Positions 1-8,311 of a stretch of 33,668 nt of DNA are shown here, piece after piece. Every line of letters starts with the position of its first letter. Positions within the stretch are counted from its first letter, which is position 1. A program made the position numbers and the translations under genes. The notes beneath the pieces were generated by a model. That model did not search any database. It had not been told where the DNA came from and saw nothing but the letters and a program-made list of their open reading frames with translations. Source of the DNA: Schleiferiaceae bacterium (GTDB lineage Bacteria > Bacteroidota > Bacteroidia > Flavobacteriales > Schleiferiaceae); the NCBI GenBank assembly GCA_029254375.1, contig JAQWXR010000014.1, positions 1 through 33,668 of the forward strand. Reading direction: 5' to 3'.

Positions 1-104
1 ATCCGAGAGACCGCCACTTGCGCGTGTGCCTCAAACCAGGTTGCGAGCGCAGTGGTTCCACCTTTTGCGACGCCTATAAGAGCTATGTCTGGGTGCACGC
101 TCAT
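1..104 (-). CDS. Sulfotransferase family protein, N-terminal fragment
   Basis: The reading frame starts at an ATG (104-102) and runs off the left edge, so only 34 residues are visible. They contain an early hydrophobic strand followed by GVAKGGTTAL, which matches the 5'-phosphosulfate-binding loop at the N-terminus of PAPS-dependent sulfotransferases. Such enzymes move sulfate from PAPS to a sugar or other hydroxyl group. The ATG lies one base beyond the stop of the upstream flippase gene, so the two are almost certainly co-transcribed. With the flippase and a nearby glycosyltransferase this suggests a sulfated surface polysaccharide, but the substrate cannot be read from this fragment. Confidence 0.72.
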   Translation of the reverse strand, partial: MSVHPDIALIGVAKGGTTALATWFEAHAQVAVSR

Positions 105-105
105 A

Positions 106-1407
106 TCAACGCCAAAACAAGAGGGTTCGTATACCCGTTTTGCGGTATACAGCCACTAAGGCCCAGACATTCCAAAGCGACATCGTGAGTGTGGTTGCCC
201 ATGCGGCCCCCTCCAATCCTAGGCTTGGGATCAACACTGCGTTGGCTGCAATATTCACAAATACGGCTAGTAGCATCGTGTTCCGCGCCGAACCTTCATG
301 GCCGGTCATGTTGAGTAGATACATTACGGGGCCACAGAGGGCGTTGATGATTTGGCCCACACACAGGATGCGGAGCAGGCCTGTTTGGGCGAGAATTTCC
401 GTCGAATTTTCGGAGAAAAAAGAGAGAAAAAAGTCGCCCCACCCAATTAAAACGATGAAGGCGGGTAGTCCGAGGGCCGCGTTTAACAAAGCAACCCGAT
501 GCACATTGGCTTGGAGGCCTACATGGTCGTTGGCCTTCCAGGCAGCGGAGATTTGGGGAGCAATTTGGGCGTTTACCGCAAACTGGGCGAAGGTGATGAG
601 TGTGGCGATTTTGAAGGCGACACGGTAGAGGCCGACGCTTTCAGTATCCAAGAAATAACCCACCATCAGGGTGTCAGACCAGGTCATGACCATAAAGAGC
701 GTGCCTGTGAGAAACATGGATGTCGCCACGCTGCGAAGTGGTTTCAGTGCTTGCAACCCTTCGCGGATGGGTACGGCTTTGACCACGCGGCGATCAAAGC
801 GTAAAAAGTCGGGTAGCCAAAAGAACAAGGTCAGGGCCGCCACCGCATAGACAAAGAGGCTAGGGCTGCCTTGGCTCTCAGACGGATAGACCGCCATGAA
901 AATGGCCGTGATGCCCAAAAGCACACTGGATTGTAGGAGTCCATACCCTATCCATTGCTCGCGGGCTCGGAGGTGTTCTGCCCAAACTTGGAAAAGCGTC
1001 CAAGGAACTAAGGCTAAAGAAATCCACGTTAGGTCATCCGCCAAGCCAGGTTCGTTGAAAAAGGTGGCAATCAGATGGCGCAGCGCATACAGAAGGAGCA
1101 TGAGCATGGCGGCAAGACCCCCTGAGAAAGCCAAGACGCCTCGAGTCAATGCCTTGTTTGATTCGGGCGACTGCACTGGAAGCTCTCGAAGCAAAACTCC
1201 TTCGAAGCCCCATTTGGCTAGCACCGAAAACAAGCCAAGAAAGGTGAAGGCTAGTTCAAAGCGACCATAGCCCTCAGCCCCAAACTGACGTACGGCTACC
1301 CACACAAAGGCATAGCCTCCCACGGCTCCTGCCACCTTGAGGGCAAGAACGAGCGCAGAGCTGCGCATTAAGCTGTACCATGGATTGGTGCGAAGGGGCG
1401 TGGCCAT
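106..1407 (-). CDS. Polysaccharide flippase, Wzx/MATE-like (oligosaccharide-flippase superfamily)
   Basis: This 433-residue protein has about 12-14 hydrophobic segments spread over its whole length. An N-terminal stretch with FGAEGYGRFELAFTF resembles the first helices of O-antigen/teichoic acid exporters, and later segments include SVGLYRVAFKIATL, typical of the family. Such proteins flip lipid-linked oligosaccharides across the inner membrane. I chose the ATG at 1407 because translation from the earlier GTG (1446) adds a non-hydrophobic tail overlapping the divergent gene. A one-mismatch -7 box lies 4 nt upstream of this ATG. The gene is followed one base later by a sulfotransferase gene and is divergent from a glycosyltransferase, which fits capsule, O-antigen or exopolysaccharide assembly. 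Confidence 0.85.
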   Translation of the reverse strand: MATPLRTNPWYSLMRSSALVLALKVAGAVGGYAFVWVAVRQFGAEGYGRFELAFTFLGLFSVLAKWGFEGVLLRELPVQSPESNKALTRGVLAFSGGLAAMLMLLLYALRHLIATFFNEPGLADDLTWISLALVPWTLFQVWAEHLRAREQWIGYGLLQSSVLLGITAIFMAVYPSESQGSPSLFVYAVAALTLFFWLPDFLRFDRRVVKAVPIREGLQALKPLRSVATSMFLTGTLFMVMTWSDTLMVGYFLDTESVGLYRVAFKIATLITFAQFAVNAQIAPQISAAWKANDHVGLQANVHRVALLNAALGLPAFIVLIGWGDFFLSFFSENSTEILAQTGLLRILCVGQIINALCGPVMYLLNMTGHEGSARNTMLLAVFVNIAANAVLIPSLGLEGAAWATTLTMSLWNVWALVAVYRKTGIRTLLFWR

Positions 1408-1411
1408 AGCG

Positions 1412-1419
1412 CAAAGGTC
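1412..1419 (-). promoter_or_regulatory. Possible -7 box (GACCTTTG) for the flippase gene
   Basis: On the minus strand this octamer matches the bacteroidete TAnnTTTG consensus at five of six fixed positions and ends 4 nt before the flippase ATG. It sits back to back with the perfect box of the divergent gene (1421-1428). No convincing -33 TTTG is visible. Confidence 0.35.
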
Positions 1420-1420
1420 A

Positions 1421-1428
1421 TACTTTTG
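1421..1428 (+). promoter_or_regulatory. -7 promoter box (TACTTTTG) for the glycosyltransferase gene
   Basis: This is an exact match to TAnnTTTG, ending 5 nt before the ATG at 1434. If this is the promoter, the transcript would start at or within a couple of bases of the start codon. No clear -33 element is seen. Confidence 0.5.
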
Positions 1429-1433
1429 GAGTG

Positions 1434-2603
1434 ATGCCCACCTCACACGCCTCTTTCCCTAAATCCACCTTGCGTATCGCCGTCAATACGCGATGGCTTG
1501 TTGCTGGCAAGTTGGAGGGTACGGGGTGGTATACGTTTCGCCTCCTAGAAGAGCTCATCGCTCAGCATCCCGAAGTGGAATGGCATCTCTTTTTTGACCG
1601 GTCGCCCGGGGAAGACTTCACCTTTTCGGCTTCAGGCACGCAGGTTCACCGCCATGTCCTAGGCCCTCCTGCACGGCATCCATGGCTCTGGGAGTATTGG
1701 AACGAGATCCAAATTCCGCGCGCGCTTAAACGGCACCGCATTGATGTGTATTGGTCGCCCGATGGTTTACTACCTAAGCGGATTCGAGGTTGGCATGGTC
1801 GCCTCGTGACCACGATTCACGATCTCAATTTTGTCCACCAGCCCGAAGGCATTCCGTCCCGGGTAGGGGCCTACTATCGCCGGGTGGTGGCACATTCAGC
1901 CCGTGGCGCGGATGCCATTTTAACTGTTTCGCAGAAGACCAAGGAGGACGTTCTGCAGACCTTCCGTCTGACGGACGCCCAGGTGGAGGTTTCCTACAAC
2001 GCCCCGGCCCATGCCTACCAGCCTTTGTCGGATGGGCAGAAGCAGGAGGCCCGTGAGCGTTTTTCCCAAGGTCAGCCCTATTTCTGCTTCGTGGGCGCTT
2101 TTACGCCGCGCAAAAATGTCCGAACGCTCGTCGAAGCCTTTCTCACTTTTCGCCAGCTGCACCCCGAAGCCCCGCATCGCCTCGTCTTGGCCGGAAGCAC
2201 CTTGCACCGGAATCCCGCCTTGGGCCGTGCCCTGGAGCAGGCCGGCGACCGCGTCCTCACCTTAGGACATATTCCCGGGGATGCCCTCGCTGCACTCTAT
2301 GGCGGTGCCGAGGCTTTCTGCTTCCCGAGCCGTTTTGAGGGATTCGGCATCCCCTTGGTGGAGGCCATGGCCTCTGGCTGTCCTGTGATCTCAAGTTCAG
2401 CCTCCTGCATGCCCGAAATTGTGGGCACCGCCGGCCTTCTCGTGGATCCAGACGATGTACCGGCATGGACCGACGCTTTGGGCCGCCTCGCCCAGGATCC
2501 CGAAGCCCTAGCATCCTACCGCCAGCGCGGGCTGATTCGCGCCAAAGACTTTTCATGGACCCAGTCGGCAGCCGTTGTCTGGAAGGCCCTCCAGCCATGC
2601 TAG
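1434..2603 (+). CDS. Glycosyltransferase family 4 (GT-B fold)
   Basis: This protein of about 389 residues has the layout of a GT4 retaining glycosyltransferase. The N-terminal Rossmann half contains the acceptor-side motif TTIHDLNFVHQPE. The C-terminal half begins near YFCFVGAFTPRKNVRTLVEA and carries the nucleotide-sugar site EAFCFPSRFEGFGIPLVEAMA, including the EX7E-type pair of glutamates. It probably adds a sugar to a growing surface polysaccharide; the sugar is unknown. Translation could begin at GTG 1431 or ATG 1434, and I prefer ATG. The 3' end overlaps rnhB by 7 bp. The GT4-rnhB stretch looks more GC-rich than the genes further right. Confidence 0.9.
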   Translation: MPTSHASFPKSTLRIAVNTRWLVAGKLEGTGWYTFRLLEELIAQHPEVEWHLFFDRSPGEDFTFSASGTQVHRHVLGPPARHPWLWEYWNEIQIPRALKRHRIDVYWSPDGLLPKRIRGWHGRLVTTIHDLNFVHQPEGIPSRVGAYYRRVVAHSARGADAILTVSQKTKEDVLQTFRLTDAQVEVSYNAPAHAYQPLSDGQKQEARERFSQGQPYFCFVGAFTPRKNVRTLVEAFLTFRQLHPEAPHRLVLAGSTLHRNPALGRALEQAGDRVLTLGHIPGDALAALYGGAEAFCFPSRFEGFGIPLVEAMASGCPVISSSASCMPEIVGTAGLLVDPDDVPAWTDALGRLAQDPEALASYRQRGLIRAKDFSWTQSAAVVWKALQPC

Positions 2604-3187
2604 CAGGGGTGGACGAAGCCGGCCGAGGCTGCCTCGCCGGTCCGGTGCTTGCCGCTGCCGTGCTCTGGCCCGATGGGCAGACGCTCCATGGGCTTACGGA
2701 CTCCAAAAAACTGAGTGAGGCCCAACGCGAAGACCTGCGCGCGGCTCTCGAAGCACTTCTGCCTGCAGGACATTGGGCCATCGGCATGGCGAGCCCAGAG
2801 GAAATTGACCGCATGAACATCCTTCAGGCGACCTATCTGGCCATGCACCGCGCCATAGCAGCGCTTCAGCCCGCACCAGAGCACTTGCTCATTGACGGCA
2901 ACCGCTTTAAGCCCTACCCGAACATAGCACACCAATGCGAAGTCAAGGGGGACGCCAGATTCCAGGCCATTTCTGCGGCAAGCATTTTTGCCAAAACCGA
3001 ACGCGACCGTCTCATGCTCGAAGGACATGCGCAATTCCCCCACTACGGTTGGAACCGCAACAAGGGCTATCCCTCGGTGGGCCACCGCCAAGCCCTCGAG
3101 CTTCATGGGATCTGCAGTTGGCATCGGAAAAGTTTCAAATGGAAAGCAAGCCAAATGCAATTGGATTTTGACCGCCAAGATTCCTGA
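2597..3187 (+). CDS. rnhB: Ribonuclease HII
   Basis: This 196-residue protein cleaves the RNA strand of RNA-DNA hybrids and removes misincorporated ribonucleotides. Signature residues are visible: GVDEAGRGCLAGPV at the N-terminus (metal ligands D6 and E7), TDSKKLSE, LLIDGN with D100, the SIFAKTERD segment, and the C-terminal WNRNKGYPSVGH motif. Length is normal for the family. The ATG at 2597 puts the first catalytic motif immediately at the N-terminus and overlaps the end of the glycosyltransferase gene by 7 bp, so translation is probably coupled. Upstream in-frame extension encodes only shadow sequence of the glycosyltransferase. Confidence 0.96.
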   Translation: MLAGVDEAGRGCLAGPVLAAAVLWPDGQTLHGLTDSKKLSEAQREDLRAALEALLPAGHWAIGMASPEEIDRMNILQATYLAMHRAIAALQPAPEHLLIDGNRFKPYPNIAHQCEVKGDARFQAISAASIFAKTERDRLMLEGHAQFPHYGWNRNKGYPSVGHRQALELHGICSWHRKSFKWKASQMQLDFDRQDS

Positions 3188-3208
3188 AATAAGACCGAAC
3201 TTAGAACC

Positions 3209-4516
3209 ATGCGTCGCTTCCTCCTTGTTCTGATTGCTTTGACCGCCGGTTGGGGCTGTACTGAAGATGTGGCAAATTTGGATCTGATCCAAGCCTGTCC
3301 AATGAACGCGGTCGTGATGGTCCCGGTGCGCGATGCCCAAGCCCTAAAGGACCTCCTCACAGAATCAGAGTGGATTCAAGATGCGGAGCTATTGCAGCTT
3401 GCCCTGGATATCCTCCCACTGAATTCAGGGAACGAAGGGCTATTGAGCCTGCATCCCGTGGGCGCTGGACCCATGCACTGGGTGCTTTCGATGCGTCGTG
3501 GCTTCAGTGCGTTTCACCCGTCAAACCTAGCGGACTACGCTCCAGCACGGAGGAATTATTCCTCCGGGACCATTTGGGAATGGTCCAAGGATGGCCATTC
3601 CTGGGCGTTATCTGAAACGAGTGAATGGCTCATTCTCAGCAGCTCAGATATTTTGGCTGAAGAGGCCATCCGTCAGCTGGAGGCAGGTGGCGGCGGGGCA
3701 TCTTACACAAACTACCCAGAATTGGCGAGTCAACTTTCCTCATCGGCGTTTGTAACCTTGTACCGAGAGGGTTCCACGGCCTTAGCAAGCCAATGGCCCA
3801 TTTACCCATTGGACACTAAAAATGGCCTACCGGATGATCTTCGTCCCTGGCGCTTTTTGCAAGAAGGCAGTCAAGCTTGGAGTGTCCGATATGCGGCGGA
3901 TAGTTCGGCTCAGATGGCCGTTTCTAACCCGCAGCAGCGCAGTGAAATTTTGGCCTTTAGTGATAGTACTGAGGCGCGCGCCTTTCCAGGTTGGCGCTGG
4001 ATGCGCGAGCGCTTGCTATGGAGTCAATGGATTGCCGTCGATGGCCGAGTGAACTACCAGGGCCACCCTTTTGCTGTTCAGTCGCAAGGGATGAGCAGTT
4101 TCCGCGGACGCCGATCCAAAGATGAGCACAGGATATCCATGTGGTTTAGCGAAAGTGCGGGCCTCACCATCCCCTATTGGCGTCCTTCAGGAGAACTGGT
4201 CGCAGAAAATAGTCTCAACCTAAAGAAGGCCCTTCCCGTTCTTTCTTTCGTCAAGACGCAAGGGCCTTATATTTTGAGCGCTGAAGCGGGAGATACCGCG
4301 GCGATTAACCGTTATGCAGGCTATATCTCGGATCAACGAGATAGCAGCGAAGAGGCGGACTATCAAATGGCCATTCGTTGGTTGCGCAGCCAACCGAGTG
4401 AAGGCCACATGTGGTGGCTATCTCGGGGGCCGAATCCTTCTGCCCCTTGGTCTGGAATGACCTATCGAGCTCAAGGCGAAGAAGCCTACTGGTCGGCCTC
4501 AGGACAAAAACCCTAA
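3209..4516 (+). CDS. Putative lipoprotein of unknown function
   Basis: I do not recognise a family for this 435-residue protein. It begins with MRRFLLVLIALTAGWGC, a short signal sequence ending in a Cys (C17) that looks like a lipidation site, although G rather than a larger residue stands at -3. The residues after the Cys (TED) are acidic, as in some bacteroidete surface-lipoprotein export signals; this is only suggestive. The rest is soluble, Trp-rich and predicted mixed alpha/beta, without obvious catalytic motifs or repeats. It may have the layout of bacteroidete DUF3352-like proteins, but I cannot confirm that. It follows rnhB by 21 nt. Its stop codon interlocks with that of the convergent glucosaminidase gene. 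Confidence 0.8.
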   Translation: MRRFLLVLIALTAGWGCTEDVANLDLIQACPMNAVVMVPVRDAQALKDLLTESEWIQDAELLQLALDILPLNSGNEGLLSLHPVGAGPMHWVLSMRRGFSAFHPSNLADYAPARRNYSSGTIWEWSKDGHSWALSETSEWLILSSSDILAEEAIRQLEAGGGGASYTNYPELASQLSSSAFVTLYREGSTALASQWPIYPLDTKNGLPDDLRPWRFLQEGSQAWSVRYAADSSAQMAVSNPQQRSEILAFSDSTEARAFPGWRWMRERLLWSQWIAVDGRVNYQGHPFAVQSQGMSSFRGRRSKDEHRISMWFSESAGLTIPYWRPSGELVAENSLNLKKALPVLSFVKTQGPYILSAEAGDTAAINRYAGYISDQRDSSEEADYQMAIRWLRSQPSEGHMWWLSRGPNPSAPWSGMTYRAQGEEAYWSASGQKP

Positions 4517-5433
4517 GGCGTCTGCATTCCTAATCTTGCTCCCTCTAAACGGATTAATTCCCCTATGCCAGGTTGGTAGCCAATGGGCCAGGCATTGATT
4601 TTATAAAGTGCTTCTAATTGGATTCCGTAGCGCTGTGCGACATCCCACGTACTTTCTCCTTCATTCATGCGGCAGGTAGTGATTTCACGTAATTTTCGCT
4701 TGAGTTCTTTTTTCTTTTTAATGATGTAAATGCGGTCGCCAACTTGCGGGGCCCATAGGAAGGTCGCGTCATTGAGGTCCAAAATTTTCTGAATCTTCAA
4801 AGCAAATTCAAAGGCCAATGCCTCCAAACTTTCTCCCTCCTCGAGCAGAACATATCCAGCCCCATTAGGAGTCATTTTATAGCGCAAATGCCCCTTAATT
4901 CCTTTGGCGAATGGCTTGATGACTTGTTGATCATACAGGTAAAGTGATTCCTCTTCAATGATTTTAACGAGTTTCTCCGCATAGGTCGGGCTCGTCGCAT
5001 AGCCAGCTGCTTTAAGGCCTCGAGCCCAGCCAGCATAGTCTCTAGGATCTAAGGCAAACAAGGCATCATATCGGCTTCGACTTGTCAAAAAATCACTGTG
5101 GTCTTTGAAGCTCTGATTTGGATTGCGATATACCCGAAAGCACTCATCAGGTTTATCATCATCCACAAACATCGTTTTTCCATTCCAGCCGTCATGGCAT
5201 TTAATGCCAAAATGGTTGTTGCCCTCCGTGGACAATCGACTTTGACCATTTCCACTCTCTAAGATACCTTGGGCCAAGGTAACGGAGGCAGGAATTCCAC
5301 TGCGCTTCATTTCTTTGACGGCAGTCTTTGAATACGCCTCGACATATACTTTTCGGGGCGAAAGACTTTGCGCTTTAACCGGAGTCGAAGCGATAAAAAG
5401 CAGGGCACTCGCCCAGAGGAAGAGCTTTCTCAT
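4513..5433 (-). CDS. Secreted glucosaminidase (GH73-like) with two LysM-like repeats
   Basis: This 306-residue protein starts with a signal peptide (about residues 1-21, ending VKA). Residues about 28-165 form a GH73/FlgJ-type N-acetylglucosaminidase domain: the motif SVTLAQGILESGNG holds the likely catalytic Glu (E59), followed by NNHFGIKCH and a C-terminal GLKAAGYATSPTYAEKLV. Such enzymes cut the glycan chains of peptidoglycan. Two LysM-like segments follow (about 190-240, containing EEGESLEALA, and 255-300, containing NEGESTWDVAQRYGI), expected to hold the enzyme on the cell wall. The domain order is common in Bacteroidota. Its stop overlaps that of the convergent lipoprotein gene. Confidence 0.9.
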   Translation of the reverse strand: MRKLFLWASALLFIASTPVKAQSLSPRKVYVEAYSKTAVKEMKRSGIPASVTLAQGILESGNGQSRLSTEGNNHFGIKCHDGWNGKTMFVDDDKPDECFRVYRNPNQSFKDHSDFLTSRSRYDALFALDPRDYAGWARGLKAAGYATSPTYAEKLVKIIEEESLYLYDQQVIKPFAKGIKGHLRYKMTPNGAGYVLLEEGESLEALAFEFALKIQKILDLNDATFLWAPQVGDRIYIIKKKKELKRKLREITTCRMNEGESTWDVAQRYGIQLEALYKINAWPIGYQPGIGELIRLEGARLGMQTP

Positions 5434-5491
5434 GGGATAAAGGTCGTTTCTTTTTGACTTTTATGGCCGACTTTTGTAGAAGCACAACGCA

Positions 5492-5647
5492 ATGAAAGCA
5501 CTGGACCCCGAAGATTTTTATCACAGCCCCGAAGGCTACATCGTCTTTACGGAGGCCTATCACCTGAAGCGAGGCCATTGTTGTCAAAGCGGTTGCAAAC
5601 ATTGTCCCTACGGATTTGACAAGCGCAGTGGACAGTTTAAAACGTAG
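5492..5647 (+). CDS. DUF5522 family small Cys-rich protein
   Basis: This short frame encodes 51 residues. It reads MKALDPEDFYHSPEGY, then VFTEAYHLKRGHCC, then GCKHCPYGF. The FTEAYHLKRG, HCC and GCxHCPYG elements are what I recall of the DUF5522 family, a small protein widespread in Bacteroidota with no known function. Four closely spaced cysteines (positions 30, 31, 35 and 38) plus His suggest a metal site, but that is inference. The gene ends 5 nt before hutU and is divergent from the glucosaminidase gene. A one-mismatch -7 box (GACTTTTG, 5469-5476) lies 15 nt upstream of its ATG and could drive both it and hutU. Confidence 0.85.
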   Translation: MKALDPEDFYHSPEGYIVFTEAYHLKRGHCCQSGCKHCPYGFDKRSGQFKT

Positions 5648-5652
5648 CGCAC

Positions 5653-7659
5653 ATGACTGAATTTCAACTCGCCATTTTGGAGGGCATCCCAAAGCACCTC
5701 CCCGAGAACCCTGGTTTGGATGCCTCGATTTCTCACGCCCCAGTGCGAAAGGATTTGCTCAGTACGAAAGAGAAGGCTTTAGCCCTTAAAAACGCCCTGC
5801 GGTACATTCCCGCCGCCTTACATGTCAGTCTAGCCCCTGAATTCGCGCAAGAGCTCAAGGATTATGGCCGGATTTACATGTACCGTTACCGTCCAAAGTA
5901 TGCTATGTATGCCCGTCCTATGGAGGAATACCCCGCACAGTGCGCTCAAGCAGCGGCCATCATGCTGATGATTCAAAATAACCTGGATCCATCCGTGGCG
6001 CAGCACCCTCAGGAACTGATCACCTATGGCGGAAATGGCGCTGTTTTCCAAAATTGGGCCCAGTACCGGCTCACGATGCAGTACCTGGCCACCATGACGG
6101 AGGAACAAACGCTTCACATGCATAGTGGGCATCCTCAGGGACTATTCCCTTCCTCGAAAGAGGCCCCGCGTGTCGTCGTCACCAATGGCATGGTCATTCC
6201 AAACTATTCCAAGCCCGATGATTGGGAGCGCATGAATGCTTTGGGTGTTTCCCAGTACGGTCAAATGACCGCTGGTTCATACATGTACATTGGCCCCCAG
6301 GGCATTGTACATGGTACCACTATTACCCTGATGAATGCCGCACGGAGATTCACACGCGGTCCGCTCGAAGGCAAGTTATTTGTCACCGCAGGACTTGGGG
6401 GAATGAGTGGTGCCCAACCCAAAGCCGCTTCTATTGCCGGTATGGTGAGCATAACCGCCGAAATTAATGCTAGCGCGGCAGAGAAGCGCCATGCCCAAGG
6501 TTGGGTGGACGCCCTTTTTTACACGGCCGATGAAGCTATTGATTCCGCCCTTGAAAGCCAATCAAAAAGTGGGAATCGCTCGATTGCTTTTGTCGGCAAT
6601 ACGGTCGATCTCTGGCAGCGCTTGGCAGAACGAAAAATCCATGTGGATCTAGGAAGTGATCAGACTTCATTGCACAACCCTTGGGCTGGAGGCTATTATC
6701 CCCAGGGCTATAGCTATGATGAAGCTAATGCGCTCATGGTTTCCGACCCTCAAGCCTTTCGAAGCGAAATCCAAAGTACTCTCCGCCGCCATGTAGAGGC
6801 CATTAACACCTTGCATGCCCGAGGGATGTACTTTTTCGACTACGGAAATGCCTTCTTGCTAGAATCCAGCCGTGCCGGTGCGGATATCATGGCTGCTGAT
6901 GGCCTTGATTTTGCCTACCCAAGTTATGTGCAAGATATATTGGGGCCCATGTGCTTTGACTACGGCTTCGGACCATTCCGTTGGGTATGCAGCTCTGCAA
7001 AGCCCGAAGATTTGAGAATGAGCGATCACATCGCGGCAGATGTTCTTCGCGAATTGGCATCCCACGCTCCCGATGATATTCGCCTACAAATGGAGGACAA
7101 CCTCCGTTGGATCGAACAAGCCGAGGAAAATCGCCTTGTGGTTGGATCACAGGCACGCATTTTATACGCAGATTCCATTGGGCGGATTGCCATCGCCCGG
7201 GCTTTTAATCAAGCGATCTCTCGTGGAGACTTGGGGGCTATCATCCTCGGTCGAGACCACCACGACGTTAGTGGAACGGATTCTCCCTACCGTGAAACCT
7301 CTAACATTTACGATGGATCTCGATTTACTGCGGACATGGCCGTTCATAATGCCATTGGCGACAGCTTCCGCGGCGCTACGTGGGTTAGCCTGCACAATGG
7401 CGGTGGAGTAGGATGGGGTGAAGTGATCAATGGAGGCTTCGGAATGTTGCTCGATGGAAGCCCTGAAGCAGATCGCCGCCTTGAGAGCATGCTCTTTTAT
7501 GATGTCAATAATGGGATTGCTCGCCGCGCATGGGCGCGAAACAGCGAGGCGATGGTCGCAATCGGTCGAGAATTGAAGCGCAACAAGGCATTGCGGGTGA
7601 CAATAGCAGAAATTGCGTCAGATTCATTGGTCGAAAAGACGATAGCCCAAGTCTTTTGA
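5653..7659 (+). CDS. hutU: Urocanate hydratase
   Basis: This 668-residue enzyme converts urocanate to imidazolone propionate, the second step of histidine degradation, using tightly bound NAD+. The NAD-binding GLGGMSGAQP motif is at residues 247-256. The conserved FGPFRWVCSS segment places the active-site-region Cys at 446, and GRDHHDVSGTDSPYRET is typical of the C-terminal half. It is longer than the roughly 557-residue Pseudomonas/Bacillus form; a longer form is usual in Bacteroidota, as far as I recall. It starts 5 nt after the DUF5522 gene. No hutH, hutI or hutG lies in the window, so the pathway must be completed elsewhere. Confidence 0.97.
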   Translation: MTEFQLAILEGIPKHLPENPGLDASISHAPVRKDLLSTKEKALALKNALRYIPAALHVSLAPEFAQELKDYGRIYMYRYRPKYAMYARPMEEYPAQCAQAAAIMLMIQNNLDPSVAQHPQELITYGGNGAVFQNWAQYRLTMQYLATMTEEQTLHMHSGHPQGLFPSSKEAPRVVVTNGMVIPNYSKPDDWERMNALGVSQYGQMTAGSYMYIGPQGIVHGTTITLMNAARRFTRGPLEGKLFVTAGLGGMSGAQPKAASIAGMVSITAEINASAAEKRHAQGWVDALFYTADEAIDSALESQSKSGNRSIAFVGNTVDLWQRLAERKIHVDLGSDQTSLHNPWAGGYYPQGYSYDEANALMVSDPQAFRSEIQSTLRRHVEAINTLHARGMYFFDYGNAFLLESSRAGADIMAADGLDFAYPSYVQDILGPMCFDYGFGPFRWVCSSAKPEDLRMSDHIAADVLRELASHAPDDIRLQMEDNLRWIEQAEENRLVVGSQARILYADSIGRIAIARAFNQAISRGDLGAIILGRDHHDVSGTDSPYRETSNIYDGSRFTADMAVHNAIGDSFRGATWVSLHNGGGVGWGEVINGGFGMLLDGSPEADRRLESMLFYDVNNGIARRAWARNSEAMVAIGRELKRNKALRVTIAEIASDSLVEKTIAQVF

Positions 7660-7673
7660 TTATTTTCGGCGGC

Positions 7674-8237
7674 ATGAAAACCGTGAAAACTTTTTTAATC
7701 GCCAGTGCCGCTATCATGATGGCCGCATCGTGCACCTCTGGGAGTGGTTCAGTCGCTTCTACCGATGAGATTAACATGGGCTATGTTCGCTTGGACTCCT
7801 TGACTCAGTTATATGACTACCACAGTGAATTGGTAGGTCAGTTTGAGTCAACCGCCAAGCAAATGGAGGCTGAATTAATCCGAGGCCAGCAGAATTTGCA
7901 AGCAGAGTATGAAGTGCTCCAAAAAGCCGCCCCCAGTCTTTCTAAAATGGAATTGGAGCGCGCGCAAATGGACTTCCAACGCATCAATCAGCAGTATCAG
8001 GCTCTTGAACAGCAGCGTTCTGGTGAACTGGCGCAGGAAGAGGCAAAAATGAACGCCATGGTGAAAGAACAAGTCGACAAAGCCATTGCACAGTTACAAA
8101 AAGACATGAACATGGATTTGATTTTTGTCTTTGAATCCAATCTGCTCTATGGAAGCGACGCTTTAGATCTCACGAGCAAATTGGCTGAATATTTGAACAA
8201 GCTAGAAAAGCCTTCAACCGAAGGAGACAAAGAATAA
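7674..8237 (+). CDS. OmpH/Skp-family periplasmic chaperone-like lipoprotein
   Basis: The 187-residue product has an N-terminal signal ending in AASC, so C20 is a likely lipidation site. It continues with GYVRLDSL, the characteristic first strand of OmpH/Skp proteins, and then a long charged Gln/Glu-rich stretch (about residues 55-140) that should form the coiled-coil tentacles. The C-terminal DLIFVFESNLLYGSDALDLT is also typical. Skp captures unfolded outer-membrane proteins in the periplasm; E. coli Skp is soluble, whereas this one appears membrane-anchored. I chose ATG 7674 because it directly precedes the signal sequence; a -7-like TATTTTCG ends 5 nt before it. A strong terminator follows. 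Confidence 0.88.
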   Translation: MKTVKTFLIASAAIMMAASCTSGSGSVASTDEINMGYVRLDSLTQLYDYHSELVGQFESTAKQMEAELIRGQQNLQAEYEVLQKAAPSLSKMELERAQMDFQRINQQYQALEQQRSGELAQEEAKMNAMVKEQVDKAIAQLQKDMNMDLIFVFESNLLYGSDALDLTSKLAEYLNKLEKPSTEGDKE

Positions 8238-8258
8238 TTTAGGACGAGTCTTAATTAG

Positions 8259-8285
8259 AAAGCGCGGCCTTTGGGCCGCGCTTTT
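8259..8285. terminator. Bidirectional intrinsic terminator
   Basis: A perfect GC-rich stem (AAGCGCGGCC at 8260-8269 pairing with GGCCGCGCTT at 8274-8283, loop TTTG) is followed by a T-run on the plus strand and flanked by A residues on the other side. It lies between the convergent ompH-like and acyl-CoA dehydrogenase genes and can serve both. Confidence 0.88.
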
Positions 8286-8311
8286 GCGTCTAGACATTTT
8301 TGATCTAAAAA

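Noticed and set aside
2600-3340. A 246-codon minus-strand open frame opposite rnhB
   Set aside because: It is antisense to rnhB with its intact catalytic motifs; the translation is not protein-like.
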